Source: Streptomyces poonensis
GTDB taxonomy: Bacteria > Actinomycetota > Actinomycetes > Streptomycetales > Streptomycetaceae
Direction of reading: 5' to 3'
Assembly: GCF_014650915.1 (NCBI RefSeq)
Contig: NZ_BMVW01000011.1
Span: 204,185 to 268,184, forward strand
Length of the DNA: 64,000 nt
Shown here: piece by piece, positions 15,801 to 25,250 of the stretch
How the letters are laid out: the number at the start of each line of letters is the position of its first letter
How positions within the stretch are numbered: the stretch's first letter is position 1
Position numbers and translations under genes: made by a program
The notes under the pieces: generated by a model
The model's input: the letters and a program-made list of their open reading frames with translations, nothing else
What the model was told of the DNA's origin: nothing
Databases searched by the model: none

Positions 15801-18041
15801 ATGTCCATCGCCAGTACTGATCACTCCACCCTGCCCGAGGGCACGGAGGACACCGCCACGGCACCCGAGGCCGCGGCTCCCGAGGCACCCGAAGTCACGT
15901 TCGCCGACCTGGGGCTGCCCGAGGGCGTCGTCCGCAAGCTCGCCCAGAACGGCGTGACCACCCCCTTCCCGATCCAGGCCGCGACCATCCCGGACGCGCT
16001 GGCGGGCAAGGACATCCTCGGCCGCGGCCGCACCGGCTCCGGCAAGACCCTCTCCTTCGGTCTGCCGACGCTGGCCACGCTGGCCGGCGGCCACACCGAG
16101 AAGAAGAAGCCGCGCGCGGTCATCCTCACGCCGACCCGTGAGCTCGCCATGCAGGTCGCGGACGCTCTCCAGCCGTACGGCGACGTCGTCGGGCTGAAGA
16201 TGAAGGTCGTCTGCGGCGGTACGTCCATGGGCAACCAGATCTACGCCCTCGAGCGCGGCGTGGACATCCTGGTCGCCACCCCGGGCCGGCTGCGCGACAT
16301 CATCAACCGCGGCGCCTGCTCGCTGGAGAACGTCCAGATCGCCGTCCTCGACGAGGCCGACCAGATGTCGGACCTGGGCTTCCTTCCCGAGGTCACCGAG
16401 CTGCTCGACCAGGTCCCGGCCGGCGGCCAGCGGATGCTCTTCTCCGCGACCATGGAGAACGAGATCGCGACGCTCGTCGACCGCTACCTGAAGGACCCGG
16501 TCAGCCACGAGGTCGACGCCGCCCAGGGTGCCGTGACGACCATGTCGCACCACATCCTGATCGTGAAGCCCAAGGACAAGGCGCCGGTCACCGCCGCGAT
16601 CGCCTCCCGCAAGGGCCGCACCATCATCTTCGTCCGCACCCAGCTGGGCGCCGACCGCGTCGCCGAGCAGCTGCGGGACGCCGGGGTGAAGGCCGACGCG
16701 CTGCACGGCGGCATGACCCAGGGCGCCCGTACGCGCACCCTGGCCGACTTCAAGGACGGGTACGTCAACGTCCTCGTCGCCACCGACGTCGCGGCGCGCG
16801 GCATCCACGTGGACGGCATCGACCTCGTCCTGAACGTGGACCCCGCCGGCGACCACAAGGACTACCTGCACCGGGCCGGCCGCACCGCGCGCGCGGGCCG
16901 TACGGGCACCGTGGTCTCCCTGTCCCTGCCGCACCAGCGGCGCCAGATCTTCCGGCTGATGGAGGACGCGGGCGTCGACGCCTCGCGCCACATCATCCAG
17001 GGCGGTGCCGCGTTCGACCCCGAGGTCGCCGAGATCACCGGCGCCCGGTCGATGACCGAGGTCCAGGCCGAGTCGGCGGGCAACGCCGCCCAGCAGGCCG
17101 AGCGCGAGGTCGCCCACCTCACCAAGCAGCTGGAGCGGGCCACGCGCCGTGCGGGCGAGCTGCGCGACGAGGCCGACCGGCTGGTCGCGAGAGCCGCCCG
17201 GGAGCGGGGCGAGGACCCGGCCCACGCGCTCGCGGAGGCGCGGGGCGAGACCCCCGAGGGCGCAGCGGGCGCGGAGCCGGCCGACGCGGGCTCGCAGGGC
17301 GCCGCCGCTTCCCTGCCGGAGCAGGCCGCGCCGCAGGACGTGGAGCGGGTCGAGAGGGCCGAGCAGGACCGTGACCGTACGGAGGCGGCGTCGTACGAGC
17401 GCCCCGCGTACGAGCGCCGGGAGCGGCGTGACGACCGCGGCGGCTTCCAGCGGGACCGGGACCGTGACCGCGGCTTCAACCGCGACCGGGACCGTGACCG
17501 TGGCTTCCGTCGTGACGACCGGGGTGACCGGGGTGACCGTGGCGGGTTCAACCGTGACCGGGACCGTGACCGGGACCGTGACCGCGGGTTCGACCGTGGT
17601 GGCCGTTCCTTCGACCGGCGTGACGACCGTGGTGAGCGCGGCGGTTTCGACCGTGACCACCGTGGCTCGCGGGACTTCCGGGACCGTGACCGCGGTGACC
17701 GTGGCTTCCGCCGGGACGACCGCCGCGACGAGCGCCGCGACGACCGTGGTGGCCGTTCCTTCGAGCGCCGTGACGGTGAGCGCGGCGGCTTCCGCCGGGA
17801 CAACGACCGCGGGTTCGACCGCGGTGGCCGTTCCTTCGACCGCCGTGACGGCGAGCGCGGTGCCCGCCGGGGCAGCGACCGCCCGTTCAACCGCGACCGC
17901 CAGGGCGACCGCCCCTCGGGCAACGGCTTCCGCTCCGGCGGTCATGACCGCCCGTACGGCCGCCGTGACGACCACCGCGGCTCGGGCTCCGGCTCCTTCG
18001 GGCGCCGCGAGGACAAGCCGCGCTGGAAGCGCAACGGCTGA
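15801..18041 (+). CDS. DEAD-box RNA helicase with Arg/Asp/Gly-rich tail
   Basis: A 746-residue ATP-dependent RNA helicase. Q-motif region FADLGLPEGVVRKLAQNG, Walker A GRTGSGKT (about 75), PTRELAMQV, DEAD (about 183), SAT, and the helicase C motifs HGGMTQG and HRAGRTARAG are all present. After a linker rich in Ala and Glu, residues about 546-746 are built of RDRDRG, RRDDRG and GGFxRD repeats, an RGG-like disordered RNA-binding tail seen in cold-shock and degradosome helicases. ATG 15801 is preceded by GGAAGG. The frame is open upstream to 15666 without family similarity. Role: probably RNA remodelling or ribosome assembly. Confidence 0.93.
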   Translation: MSIASTDHSTLPEGTEDTATAPEAAAPEAPEVTFADLGLPEGVVRKLAQNGVTTPFPIQAATIPDALAGKDILGRGRTGSGKTLSFGLPTLATLAGGHTEKKKPRAVILTPTRELAMQVADALQPYGDVVGLKMKVVCGGTSMGNQIYALERGVDILVATPGRLRDIINRGACSLENVQIAVLDEADQMSDLGFLPEVTELLDQVPAGGQRMLFSATMENEIATLVDRYLKDPVSHEVDAAQGAVTTMSHHILIVKPKDKAPVTAAIASRKGRTIIFVRTQLGADRVAEQLRDAGVKADALHGGMTQGARTRTLADFKDGYVNVLVATDVAARGIHVDGIDLVLNVDPAGDHKDYLHRAGRTARAGRTGTVVSLSLPHQRRQIFRLMEDAGVDASRHIIQGGAAFDPEVAEITGARSMTEVQAESAGNAAQQAEREVAHLTKQLERATRRAGELRDEADRLVARAARERGEDPAHALAEARGETPEGAAGAEPADAGSQGAAASLPEQAAPQDVERVERAEQDRDRTEAASYERPAYERRERRDDRGGFQRDRDRDRGFNRDRDRDRGFRRDDRGDRGDRGGFNRDRDRDRDRDRGFDRGGRSFDRRDDRGERGGFDRDHRGSRDFRDRDRGDRGFRRDDRRDERRDDRGGRSFERRDGERGGFRRDNDRGFDRGGRSFDRRDGERGARRGSDRPFNRDRQGDRPSGNGFRSGGHDRPYGRRDDHRGSGSGSFGRREDKPRWKRNG
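17437..17910 (+). repeat. Coding repeat tract in the DEAD-box helicase tail
   Basis: Degenerate in-frame repeats of CGTGACCGG/GACCGTGAC-type words encode the RDRDRG and RRDDRG units. Copies such as the stretches ending GGCCGTTCCTTCGA recur at about 17596, 17750 and 17825. Repeat number probably varies between strains by slippage. Confidence 0.8.
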
Positions 18042-18052
18042 CGCGTAGACGG

Positions 18053-18079
18053 AACCCGCCGGGTCTGACCCGGCGGGTT
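18053..18079 (+). terminator. Terminator of the DEAD-box helicase gene
   Basis: AACCCGCCGGGT and ACCCGGCGGGTT form a perfect 12-bp stem with a 3-nt loop, 11 bases past the stop codon. Confidence 0.85.
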
Positions 18080-18239
18080 CCGCCGTTTCCGCCGCCCGAA
18101 CCGCCGCCCGATCCGCCGTCCGTTCGTCCGTTCTGTTCTTCGGCGGACCGTTTTGCGGTTCCGTCGACGCGGCCGGGTCGCCGATACCCGATCGGACTCC
18201 CGGCGTCCTCCGGCTATGCTCGGGGTGGCAACATCACCT

Positions 18240-18312
18240 GGGCCCTTAGCTCAATTGGCAGAGCAGTGGACTTTTAATCCATTGGTTGTGGGTTCGAGTC
18301 CCACAGGGCCTA
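18240..18312 (+). tRNA. tRNA-Lys (UUU)
   Basis: A 73-nt cloverleaf: acceptor GGGCCCT/AGGGCCT with a G-U first pair, anticodon loop CTTTTAA giving UUU, T-arm GTGGGTTCGAGTCCCAC, discriminator A. The accessory, degenerate toxin locus begins about 140 bp downstream. Confidence 0.95.
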
Positions 18313-18352
18313 CCGGTGGCGGGCAGGGCATGCAGTCCCTGACCTGCTGCGA

Positions 18353-18386
18353 AGCGCCCGGGTCGACTTCGGTCGGTCCGGGCGCT
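18353..18386 (+). terminator. Stem-loop downstream of tRNA-Lys
   Basis: AGCGCCCGG (18353-18361) pairs with CCGGGCGCT (18378-18386) around a 16-nt loop, 40 bp past the tRNA; the likely tRNA terminator. Confidence 0.65.
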
Positions 18387-21300
18387 GCCGCATTCTCACG
18401 GTCGTCACGGCCCTTGTCCCCTCTCTCGGGTCGGCAGAGGGTCGCGGGTCCCGTCGCGCTCGAGCGGGACCTCTTCGACGACAGCTCCCCGCTGCACCAG
18501 GCCTTCTACGCGGACAGCGCCGACAGCGACCAGTGGGTCAAGAAGGCCAATGACCAGGAGCGGGCATGGACCAGCACTGTCGGCGGACTGACGTCCTACC
18601 CTGACGAACCGCGCGGTGCGGACGAGATCTACGACAGGACCGGCCTGCTTCCGTGGCTGTACCAGTCGTACTTCAAGTCGGTCGACCTGTTCTCCCCGTC
18701 CTACGACCCGTCGCCCACCGCTGACGACACGACGAAGGCCGCCGCGCTCGCGGTCGGCGACCCGCTGTACACCACCGGGGGCACTCCGGAGGAGCAGCAG
18801 GCGTGGAAGCTGTGGAAGAAGAACTCCGGGAAGATCGAACCCAACCAGCTGTTCGTCCCCAGGGTGTTCGCCGATGACGCCCGTGTCTTCCTGGCCTCGG
18901 GCGGCTTCCCCCGCACGGCGACGTGCGCGCCGCCGCCCCCCTGAAGAGCGTGAGCACGGGCAAGTGCGTGGACCTGAGCGCGTTCACCAAGGGCACGGAC
19001 GCGCGGCTGTGGGACTGCAAGACCGCCGCCTCGCAGAAGTTCCTGCTCAAGCCGTCCGGTCACCAGGGAACGGACAGCCCCCTGTACCCGGAGAAGGCGG
19101 AGTTCGACAAGGCGAAGAAGGTCGTCACCGACGCCCAGGCGGCGGCGAAGAAGTACCTGGCCGCGCTCAAGACCCAGCTGGAGAACGCCAAGAAGTCGGC
19201 CACGGCCTCGGACACGGCCGAGCAGGCCGCGTACGGTGTCGCGGATGCCGCGGGCGCGCCGCGGGGTCGTGGGCTTCTGGTCGGTCAGCAGAAGGCGCAG
19301 GTCACCAAGGGTTCGGTGGCGGCGCTGACGGCGATGACGAAGGCCGGCGAGACCGCCGAGGCCGCAACCAGGGCTTCCGCGGGTGACAGCGAGACCATCA
19401 CGCAACGGGCCCTGGCCCAGGCGGCGCAGGTCAACGCCGGTTCCGTAAGGAGGCCGCGCACACGGCCGAGCTGCAGGCGAAGGCCGCGGCGGACGCGGCC
19501 AGGCTGCACCGGGACAACGCCAAGAAGGACAAGGAGACCGCGGAGGCGAAGCTCGCCGTCGCGCTGAAGGCGGAAGCCGATGCCAAGGCGGCTGCCGCCG
19601 ACGCGCATGCCAAGCGGCTCGCTGCGGAGGCCGAGGAGAAGACGGCCAGGGCGGAGAAGGAGACCGCCGCGGCCAAGCAGGCCGAGGCCGACCGGCACAA
19701 GAAGGACGCGCAGGCCGAGGCGGCGGACGCGAAGGACGCCAAGGACAGGGCCGAGGCCGCCGAGGGCACCGCGGTCGCGCGGCGGAACGACGCGGTCAAG
19801 GCTCGCGACAAGGCTCGCGACCTGCGGGACGACGCCTGGGACGCCGAGCGGAAGGCGGACGCCGCCCGTGCGAAGGCGGACGCGAAGGAGGCGTTCGCCC
19901 AGGCGCACGAGTCCGACAGCAAGGCTCAGGAGTCCAGGGCGGCGGCGGACGCGGCTGCCGCGCACGCGGACGACGCCGAGGCAGCCGCAGGCCGTGCCCG
20001 GGCCGCGGCGGATGCGGCGACCGAGGCGGCGGCCGAGGCGGATGCCGCGGCCACCCGCGCCGACGCGGCCGCCGAGCGGGCTCGCTCGAACGCGGACGCC
20101 GCGCAAGCCGCCAAGCTGAGGGCCGACGCCGCCGTCGCGACCGCGACCAGCGCGGTGGCCGACGCCATCGACGCCTCCGAGCACGCCTCCTCCGAGGCCA
20201 AGGCGGCCGTCGAGCTGGCGGACGAGGCGGAGAGGCTGGCCAGGACCGCCAAGTCCGATGCGGACGCGGCGAACATGGAGGCCGCCAAGGCCCTGGCCGC
20301 CGCGGCGAAGGCCGCGGGTTTCGCCCATGTCACCGCCCAGGCCGCGGTCGACGCCGGCAGCGCCGCCGTCCAGGTCGCCAAGCCGGCCAACGACGCGGTC
20401 GAACTCGGCTCGCCGTACGTCGACACGGACTCGGCCGCCGGCCTGGTCGTGCTGACCGGACAGGCGTCGAAATCGATCACTGAGCAGCAGAAGACCGTCG
20501 CCGACGCCCACGCCGAGAACGCGTAGGCGGAAGCAGCCGCGGCCAAGAACCTGGCCGAACAGGCGACGGGCGACGCGAAGATCGCCTACCAGTACGCCGC
20601 CAACGCGGCCGGACACGCGGCGGACGCACGCGGGTACTCCAAGGAGGCCCTCGGGTACGCGGCCGACGCCGCCGCAGCCGCCTCGAAGGCGTCCGCGTCC
20701 CTGGCCCGCACCGTCGACTACGACCGTAGGGCCACCGAAGACTCCGACGCGGCCGACAAGGCCGCCGGTCGCGCCGAAGGCTACACCGAGGAAGCCCGGT
20801 CCTCCGCGGACCAGGCCGCCCAGGACGCCCGTGACGCCGCAGCCACGGCCGAGCAGTTCGCCGAGGACGCCCGTGCGGCCGCCGACCGGGCCGATGCCGC
20901 CGCCACCGAAGCCGAGCAGGCCGCCAAGGACGCGCTCAAGTACGCCGAGGAGGCGCAGGAGGCCGCGGAGTCCGCGGCGCGGAAGCAGGCCAACCAGCAG
21001 GTCAGCAGCGGCGCGGGTACCGGCATCGGTGGTACGTGGTACGTCGTCGACGACGACAGCATCGAGATCACCGACGCCAAGCAGCAGAACGACTGCGTCA
21101 TCGAGATCGGCTTCGAGGGCTGCACCGTCACGTTCCTCGTCACGTTCAACGCGACGGTCGACTTCTTCCTCTGTACCGATCCCGACGTACCGGCCACCGC
21201 CAACGGCTGCCCGTCCGAGGACACGCTGCTCCTGGAGAGCGCGCCCCTCAAGGGCCTGAAGAAGGAGGTCACGGAGCACTTCACGAAGTGGGAGCTGATC

Positions 21301-21582
21301 GAGCAGACCCTCACCTACAAGATCATCAAGGCGGTCCTGGTCCAGGACTTCGTCGACTGCTGGCACGGCAGCGTCAGCGGCTGCGGCTGGGCCCTGAGCA
21401 ACTTCATCCCGGGCAAGGCGTTCACGAAGATCGCCGAAGCGATCCGCGCGCTGGACGCCGCGATGAGGACAGGCATCGACGTCACCGACGCCTACAAGTC
21501 ACTGAGGGCCCTCGATCTCGATCCCGCAACGCTTGCGCGGATCGATGACACCGTCAACCTCTTCGAGGATCTGGCGACGTCC

Positions 21583-22023
21583 TGCAGGATCAACAGTTTC
21601 CCGGGACGCACCCTCGTCCTGATGGCCGACGGCAGCCGCAAGGCGATCAGCGACGTACGCCGGGGTGACCGCGTACTGGCGGAGGACCCCGAGAGCGGCG
21701 ATCAGCGCCCGCCGGTCGTCAGCGCGACGTTCGCCCATGACACGGACCGCCTGATCCACCTCACGCTCGCCGACGGGAGCGCCCTGTCCAGCACCGCGGG
21801 GCACCGGGTCTTCGTCGTCGATCGTGGCTGGGTCCTGGTGTCGGAGTTGCGCAGAGGCGACGAGATGCGCTCGCCCGACGGGACGGTCCACGCCGTCAGC
21901 GGGCTGCGGGACCTGACGGACCTGGAGCCGCGCACGGTCTACGACCTCACCGTCGACGGTCTGCACACCTTCTACGTGCGCGCCGAAGGCCCGCGTGCGA
22001 ATGACCTCCTGGTCCACAACTGC
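21583..22023 (+). other. HINT (pretoxin self-cleavage) domain within the toxin relic
   Basis: About 145 residues from CRINSFPGRTLVLMADGSRK to LLVHNC. The start (NSF...GTxVLMADG-like), the internal STAGHRVFVVDRGW block with the conserved His, the TFYVRAE segment and the terminal His-Asn-Cys are diagnostic of HINT domains that release the toxin tip by autocleavage. All expected residues are present, so the module itself looks intact. Confidence 0.8.
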
Positions 22024-22482
22024 GCGAATCTCGCCGACGAACTGGAGTTCCCGAGAAGCGGGGCCCATACGCTGAGCCGGCACGTCGACCCGACCCCGGA
22101 GCAGGCCAGGCAGTTCGCCCTCGAGAACGAGCGGAAGGGTCTGGAACCCATCAGTACCGTGTGGACCGACCGGGACATCGCCCAGCAGGCGGTCGACCGC
22201 GTTCTGGCCCACTACTTCTTCCCCAACGGCAAGCGGAGGGGAGCCAGCTTCGACGCGCTGGACAACTTCCTCCACCATCGGGGCCAGTGGAGGAACAAGA
22301 CCGAGTTCCCGATCACCGGACGATGGGACGCGCACGAATCCCTGGGCAAGGTGTACAGGACGGACGGCTCCTGGGAGGCCGCGGGGAATGAGGTCCGCGT
22401 GGTCCTCAGGAGGCTGCCGGGGAGGGACGGCCACCAGGGCTACATCGTCTATACGGCGTATCCGCTGAAAAAGCGCTCCTGA
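22024..22482 (+). other. RNase A-like toxin tip (CdiA-CT type)
   Basis: The 152 residues after the HINT Asn-Cys contain GAHTLSRHV, STVWTDRDIAQQAVDRVL, GKVYRTDG and VRVVLRRLPG...GYIVYTAYP. This series matches the bacterial RNase A-like domain found at the end of contact-dependent inhibition and other polymorphic toxins, in which the His of HTLxxHV is catalytic. The usual compact domain is about 110 residues; here an insertion rich in His, Phe and Trp (YFFPNGKRRG to HRGQWRNKTEFP) lies in the middle. The predicted activity is RNA cleavage in a target cell, if the tip is ever made. Confidence 0.7.
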
Positions 22483-22553
22483 GCGGCGTCGACGGCAATC
22501 GGCCCATGACCTGGACCTCGGCTCGGCTTCCGGCCGCGGTTCCGGTCCGGAGG

Positions 22554-22591
22554 CCCGCGGTGGGCCCGTCCCAGGACGGGCCCACCGCGGG
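22554..22591. terminator. 18-bp stem-loop between toxin tip and immunity gene
   Basis: Perfect 18-bp arms, 22554-22571 (starting CCCGCGGTGGGC) and 22574-22591 (ending CCCACCGCGGG), separated by two bases. It lies 71 bp past the toxin stop and 27 bp before the immunity start, so it may uncouple the two transcripts. Confidence 0.75.
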
Positions 22592-22618
22592 AACACAGAG
22601 AAAGGCGATGAATACATC

Positions 22619-23953
22619 GTGGCAAGACGGCGCGAGCACTTCAGCGGATACGCGGGGGACTTCGGCCTCAGCGCACTCGCGGAGAGACTCGGTGCCTCAG
22701 GCGTGCGGGCCGATGAGGCACAGGCACGCGTCCTCGCCGCAGAGGTGGCCGATGACTGCGGAGGCGAGGGCGCCGTCGAACTCGGTGCCGACCTGCGCTG
22801 CCTGCTGGAGTCCGCCGTGCCGGAAGAGCTGATGCACACGGCATGGCTGGCGGCCGCGCATCAGGGCTTCGATCCCGCCGACTTCGGCATGGGCATGCGC
22901 GACTGGCTCCGCCGGCTCGCGGACCGGTACCCGGCCCGCTCCCGGAAGGAAACCCATGGCTACCGGCCCGGATCGGTCCCGTCGAGCATGGACGAGGAGG
23001 AGTTGCGCGAAGCCGTGGCCCGGGAGATCCGGACCTCGGCGTCCGAGCTGACGCATGCCGTGGCGACGAGCGGTTCGGCTGCTCCGGTGCCCGGATCCGT
23101 GCCGGAAGCACTGGAAAGGATCGTCAGGGAGAGTGACGGAGCACTCGGCTTCCGCCTCTTCCTGCGGGCCTTGAAGGCGTACGGTGTTCCGGTCGCCAAG
23201 GACCAGTACGACCGCCTCATGGTGCTCGACACCAGGCTCCGGTACCCGGGACCGCTGGTGTACGACGGCCTGAATGTGCAGTGGCCGCCCATCGACACCA
23301 CCCAGCGGGACGCCACGGGGGACTTCGGATTCTCCGAACTCACGTCGTGGTTCACAGGGCAATGGCACGACCACACGGCCAGGGAGACGGTGCAGAGGGC
23401 CGCGGCCAACGACGACACCGCGGAGACCCCGGGCTCGGCGGCGGCCTCGCTGCTCGAGGACACGCTTCGTCTGCTGGAGTCCTCGCTGTCCTCCGGCACG
23501 ATCACCACCTTGTGGCTGGCCGCGTCGGACCGGGGCTTCAGCATCGACCGGGCAGGCATCGACGCACGGAGCTGGCTCCGGACGATCGCGGAGGTGTGCC
23601 GCGACCGCCTGCAGGAGGTGGCTCCGTCGTACACGCCGGTCGAGCCGTCACTCCGGACCGAGCTCACCGGTCCGGTGCTTCGGGAGCTCCAGGACCTGAC
23701 ACTGCTGCTGGCGGACCGGGCCGTCAGCCCCGGCTGGCACGAGATCCCGGGCACGACCGCGGCGGAAGCACTGGAACAGGTCGTCACCCGGGTCGACCCC
23801 GATCTCGGATACCGGCTGCTCCTGAGGCTCCTGCGGGTACTGGCCCTGCCACTGACCGAGGAGCAGTACGCCCGCCACCGGTCGCTCGGCGAGCGGTTCG
23901 GCTACGGCGCTTTCCATGTCAACGAGCTGGAACTCCTGGTGGAGCACGGGTGA
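22619..23953 (+). CDS. Probable immunity protein with two tandem homologous halves
   Basis: A 444-residue soluble protein directly downstream of the toxin tip. It contains an internal duplication: LLESAVPEELMHTAWLAAAH (about 61-80) resembles LLESSLSSGTITTLWLAASD (about 283-302); MRDWLRRLADRY resembles ARSWLRTIAEVC; and ALERIVRESDGALGFRLFLR (about 162-181) resembles ALEQVVTRVDPDLGYRLLLR (about 382-401), each followed by a KDQYDRL/EEQYARH block. No known domain is recognised. Position makes it the likely antidote to the RNase A-like tip. The GTG at 22619 follows AAAGG at somewhat long spacing. Confidence 0.65.
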   Translation: MARRREHFSGYAGDFGLSALAERLGASGVRADEAQARVLAAEVADDCGGEGAVELGADLRCLLESAVPEELMHTAWLAAAHQGFDPADFGMGMRDWLRRLADRYPARSRKETHGYRPGSVPSSMDEEELREAVAREIRTSASELTHAVATSGSAAPVPGSVPEALERIVRESDGALGFRLFLRALKAYGVPVAKDQYDRLMVLDTRLRYPGPLVYDGLNVQWPPIDTTQRDATGDFGFSELTSWFTGQWHDHTARETVQRAAANDDTAETPGSAAASLLEDTLRLLESSLSSGTITTLWLAASDRGFSIDRAGIDARSWLRTIAEVCRDRLQEVAPSYTPVEPSLRTELTGPVLRELQDLTLLLADRAVSPGWHEIPGTTAAEALEQVVTRVDPDLGYRLLLRLLRVLALPLTEEQYARHRSLGERFGYGAFHVNELELLVEHG

Positions 23954-24014
23954 GCGGATGACACGGCCCGAGCCGCCACGGGTGGGATCGTCTCCCCGGT
24001 CCGCCGGCTGCTCC

Positions 24015-25250
24015 TCACTCCACGGTCAGCGCGGGGAACGGGACGACGAACATGCCGCCCGCCCGTACGTAGTCGGTCAGGCCGGCCCTGATGTCGTCCC
24101 GGAAGTTCCAGGCGAAGAGCACGCAGTAGTCGGTGTCCGTGCGGTCGAGGGCCGTGGGAGGCGCGATGGGGATGCCGGAGCCGGGGACGTGGAGGCCGTG
24201 CTTGCGCGGGTTGTCGTCGACGATGCGGTCGATGGCGTCGTCGATGCCGGCCTGGGACATCAGCGTGACCGCGCGGGCCGAGGCGCCGTAGCCGGACAGC
24301 CGTCTGCCGCGGGCTCGCAGACCGTGGACGACGTCGTGCAGGCCGGTGTTGACCCGTCGGGTGCGGGCGGCGAAGTCGTGCAGCAGGCTGCCGTCGGTCA
24401 CGCCCGCGGCCTCCTCGCGGCGGAGCAGCTCCGCGACCGCGGGGGAGACGTCGGCGGGCCGTACGGCGCCGGCGGGGCGGAGCCAGCAGCGGATCGAACC
24501 GCCCTGGGTGGGGATCTCCTCGACGTCGGTCACGGCCAGGTCGTGCCGCTCCGCCGCGGTGCGCAGCGCGTGCAGCGAGAAGTACGACATGTGCTCGTGG
24601 TAGATGAACTCGTACATGCCGGCGGTGGCCATGGGCAGCAGGTGCGCGGCCTCCACCACGGCGTGCGCCCCCGTCGGCGCGAGGAGGCGGCGGATGCCCC
24701 GCAGGGTGCTGCCGAGGTCCCCCACGTGCGCCAGGACGTTGTTGGCCAGGACCAGGTCCGCCGGACCCCGTTCGGCGAGGATCTTCTCCGCCACGGAGTC
24801 GTCGAAGTGCGTGGCGAGGGTCGGGACGCCGTTCTCCTCGGCGTGCCGGGCGAGGTCGGCGGCCGGGTCGACGCCGAGCACCCGCAGGCCCGCGGCGGCG
24901 AAGCCGCGCAGCAGCGTGCCGTCGTTGGAGCCGATCTCGACCACCGTCGCCCCGGCGGGCAGGCGGTGGCGGTCGATCAGGGTGCGCGCGAGCGTCCCGT
25001 AGTGGCGTACGAGGCCGGGGGCCGTGCCGGTCGCGTACTTGTAGTCGCGGAAGAGGAGGTCGCGGTCCACCAGGTCGGCCAGCTGGACGTGGGTGCAGGC
25101 GGCGCAGCGGACCAGGCGCAGCGGGAAGGTGGCGGCGCGGCGGGCCTCGTCGGCGGTCGGGGCGAGGGCGTTGGCCGGTGGGGTGGGGCGCAGGTCGAGG
25201 ACCGTCTCGGGGGCCGGTGCGGCGCAGAGCAGACAGCGGTCCGGGCTCAT
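24015..25250 (-). CDS. NDP-sugar C-methyltransferase, TylC3/NovU type
   Basis: A 411-residue SAM-dependent methyltransferase. The N-terminal zinc segment has CLLC (6-9) and CAAC; the SAM site is VVEIGSNDGTLLRGF (about 104-118); the C-terminal domain contains LSGYGASARAVTLM. This three-part layout defines the sugar C-methyltransferases that add a methyl to a carbon next to a 4-keto group in deoxysugar pathways. ATG 25250 overlaps the cupin stop by four bases (ATGA), so the two are translationally coupled. It is the last gene of the ten-gene minus-strand operon. NDP-sugar substrate inferred from family; identity unknown. Confidence 0.85.
   Translation of the reverse strand: MSPDRCLLCAAPAPETVLDLRPTPPANALAPTADEARRAATFPLRLVRCAACTHVQLADLVDRDLLFRDYKYATGTAPGLVRHYGTLARTLIDRHRLPAGATVVEIGSNDGTLLRGFAAAGLRVLGVDPAADLARHAEENGVPTLATHFDDSVAEKILAERGPADLVLANNVLAHVGDLGSTLRGIRRLLAPTGAHAVVEAAHLLPMATAGMYEFIYHEHMSYFSLHALRTAAERHDLAVTDVEEIPTQGGSIRCWLRPAGAVRPADVSPAVAELLRREEAAGVTDGSLLHDFAARTRRVNTGLHDVVHGLRARGRRLSGYGASARAVTLMSQAGIDDAIDRIVDDNPRKHGLHVPGSGIPIAPPTALDRTDTDYCVLFAWNFRDDIRAGLTDYVRAGGMFVVPFPALTVE

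Larger units (their letters stand above)
18450..22482 (+). pseudogene. Decayed polymorphic toxin (coiled-coil/HINT/RNase A-like)
   Basis: Relic of a large secreted toxin. No start codon or signal peptide precedes the first readable block (DLFDDSSPLHQAFYADSADS onward, frame 3). The frame shifts near 18920-18943 into a ricin-like remnant (STGKCVDLSAF, ARLWDCKTAASQKF) and an Ala-rich coiled coil. It shifts again near 19438, between AQVNAG and FRKEAAHTAEL, and is cut by TAG at 20524-20526. The same frame then stays open through a long Ala/Glu/Lys coiled coil, a HINT domain and the toxin tip, ending TGA at 22480-22482. Full-length relatives in Streptomyces are single genes. The three lesions, the missing N-terminus and the shortened ricin domain all indicate decay. 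Confidence 0.85.

Noticed and set aside
17437..17910. Repeats in the helicase gene considered as a CRISPR array
   Set aside because: The repeats are irregular, in frame, without spacers and encode RD/RGG units.
15447..17975. 842-codon minus-strand frame opposite the DEAD-box helicase
   Set aside because: Made of Val/Thr/Ala runs reflecting the repeat tail read backwards; it also overlaps a tRNA gene.
19285..21366. 693-codon minus-strand frame opposite the toxin relic
   Set aside because: Gly/Leu/Arg/Val-rich antisense of the Ala-rich coiled coil; no ribosome site or domain.
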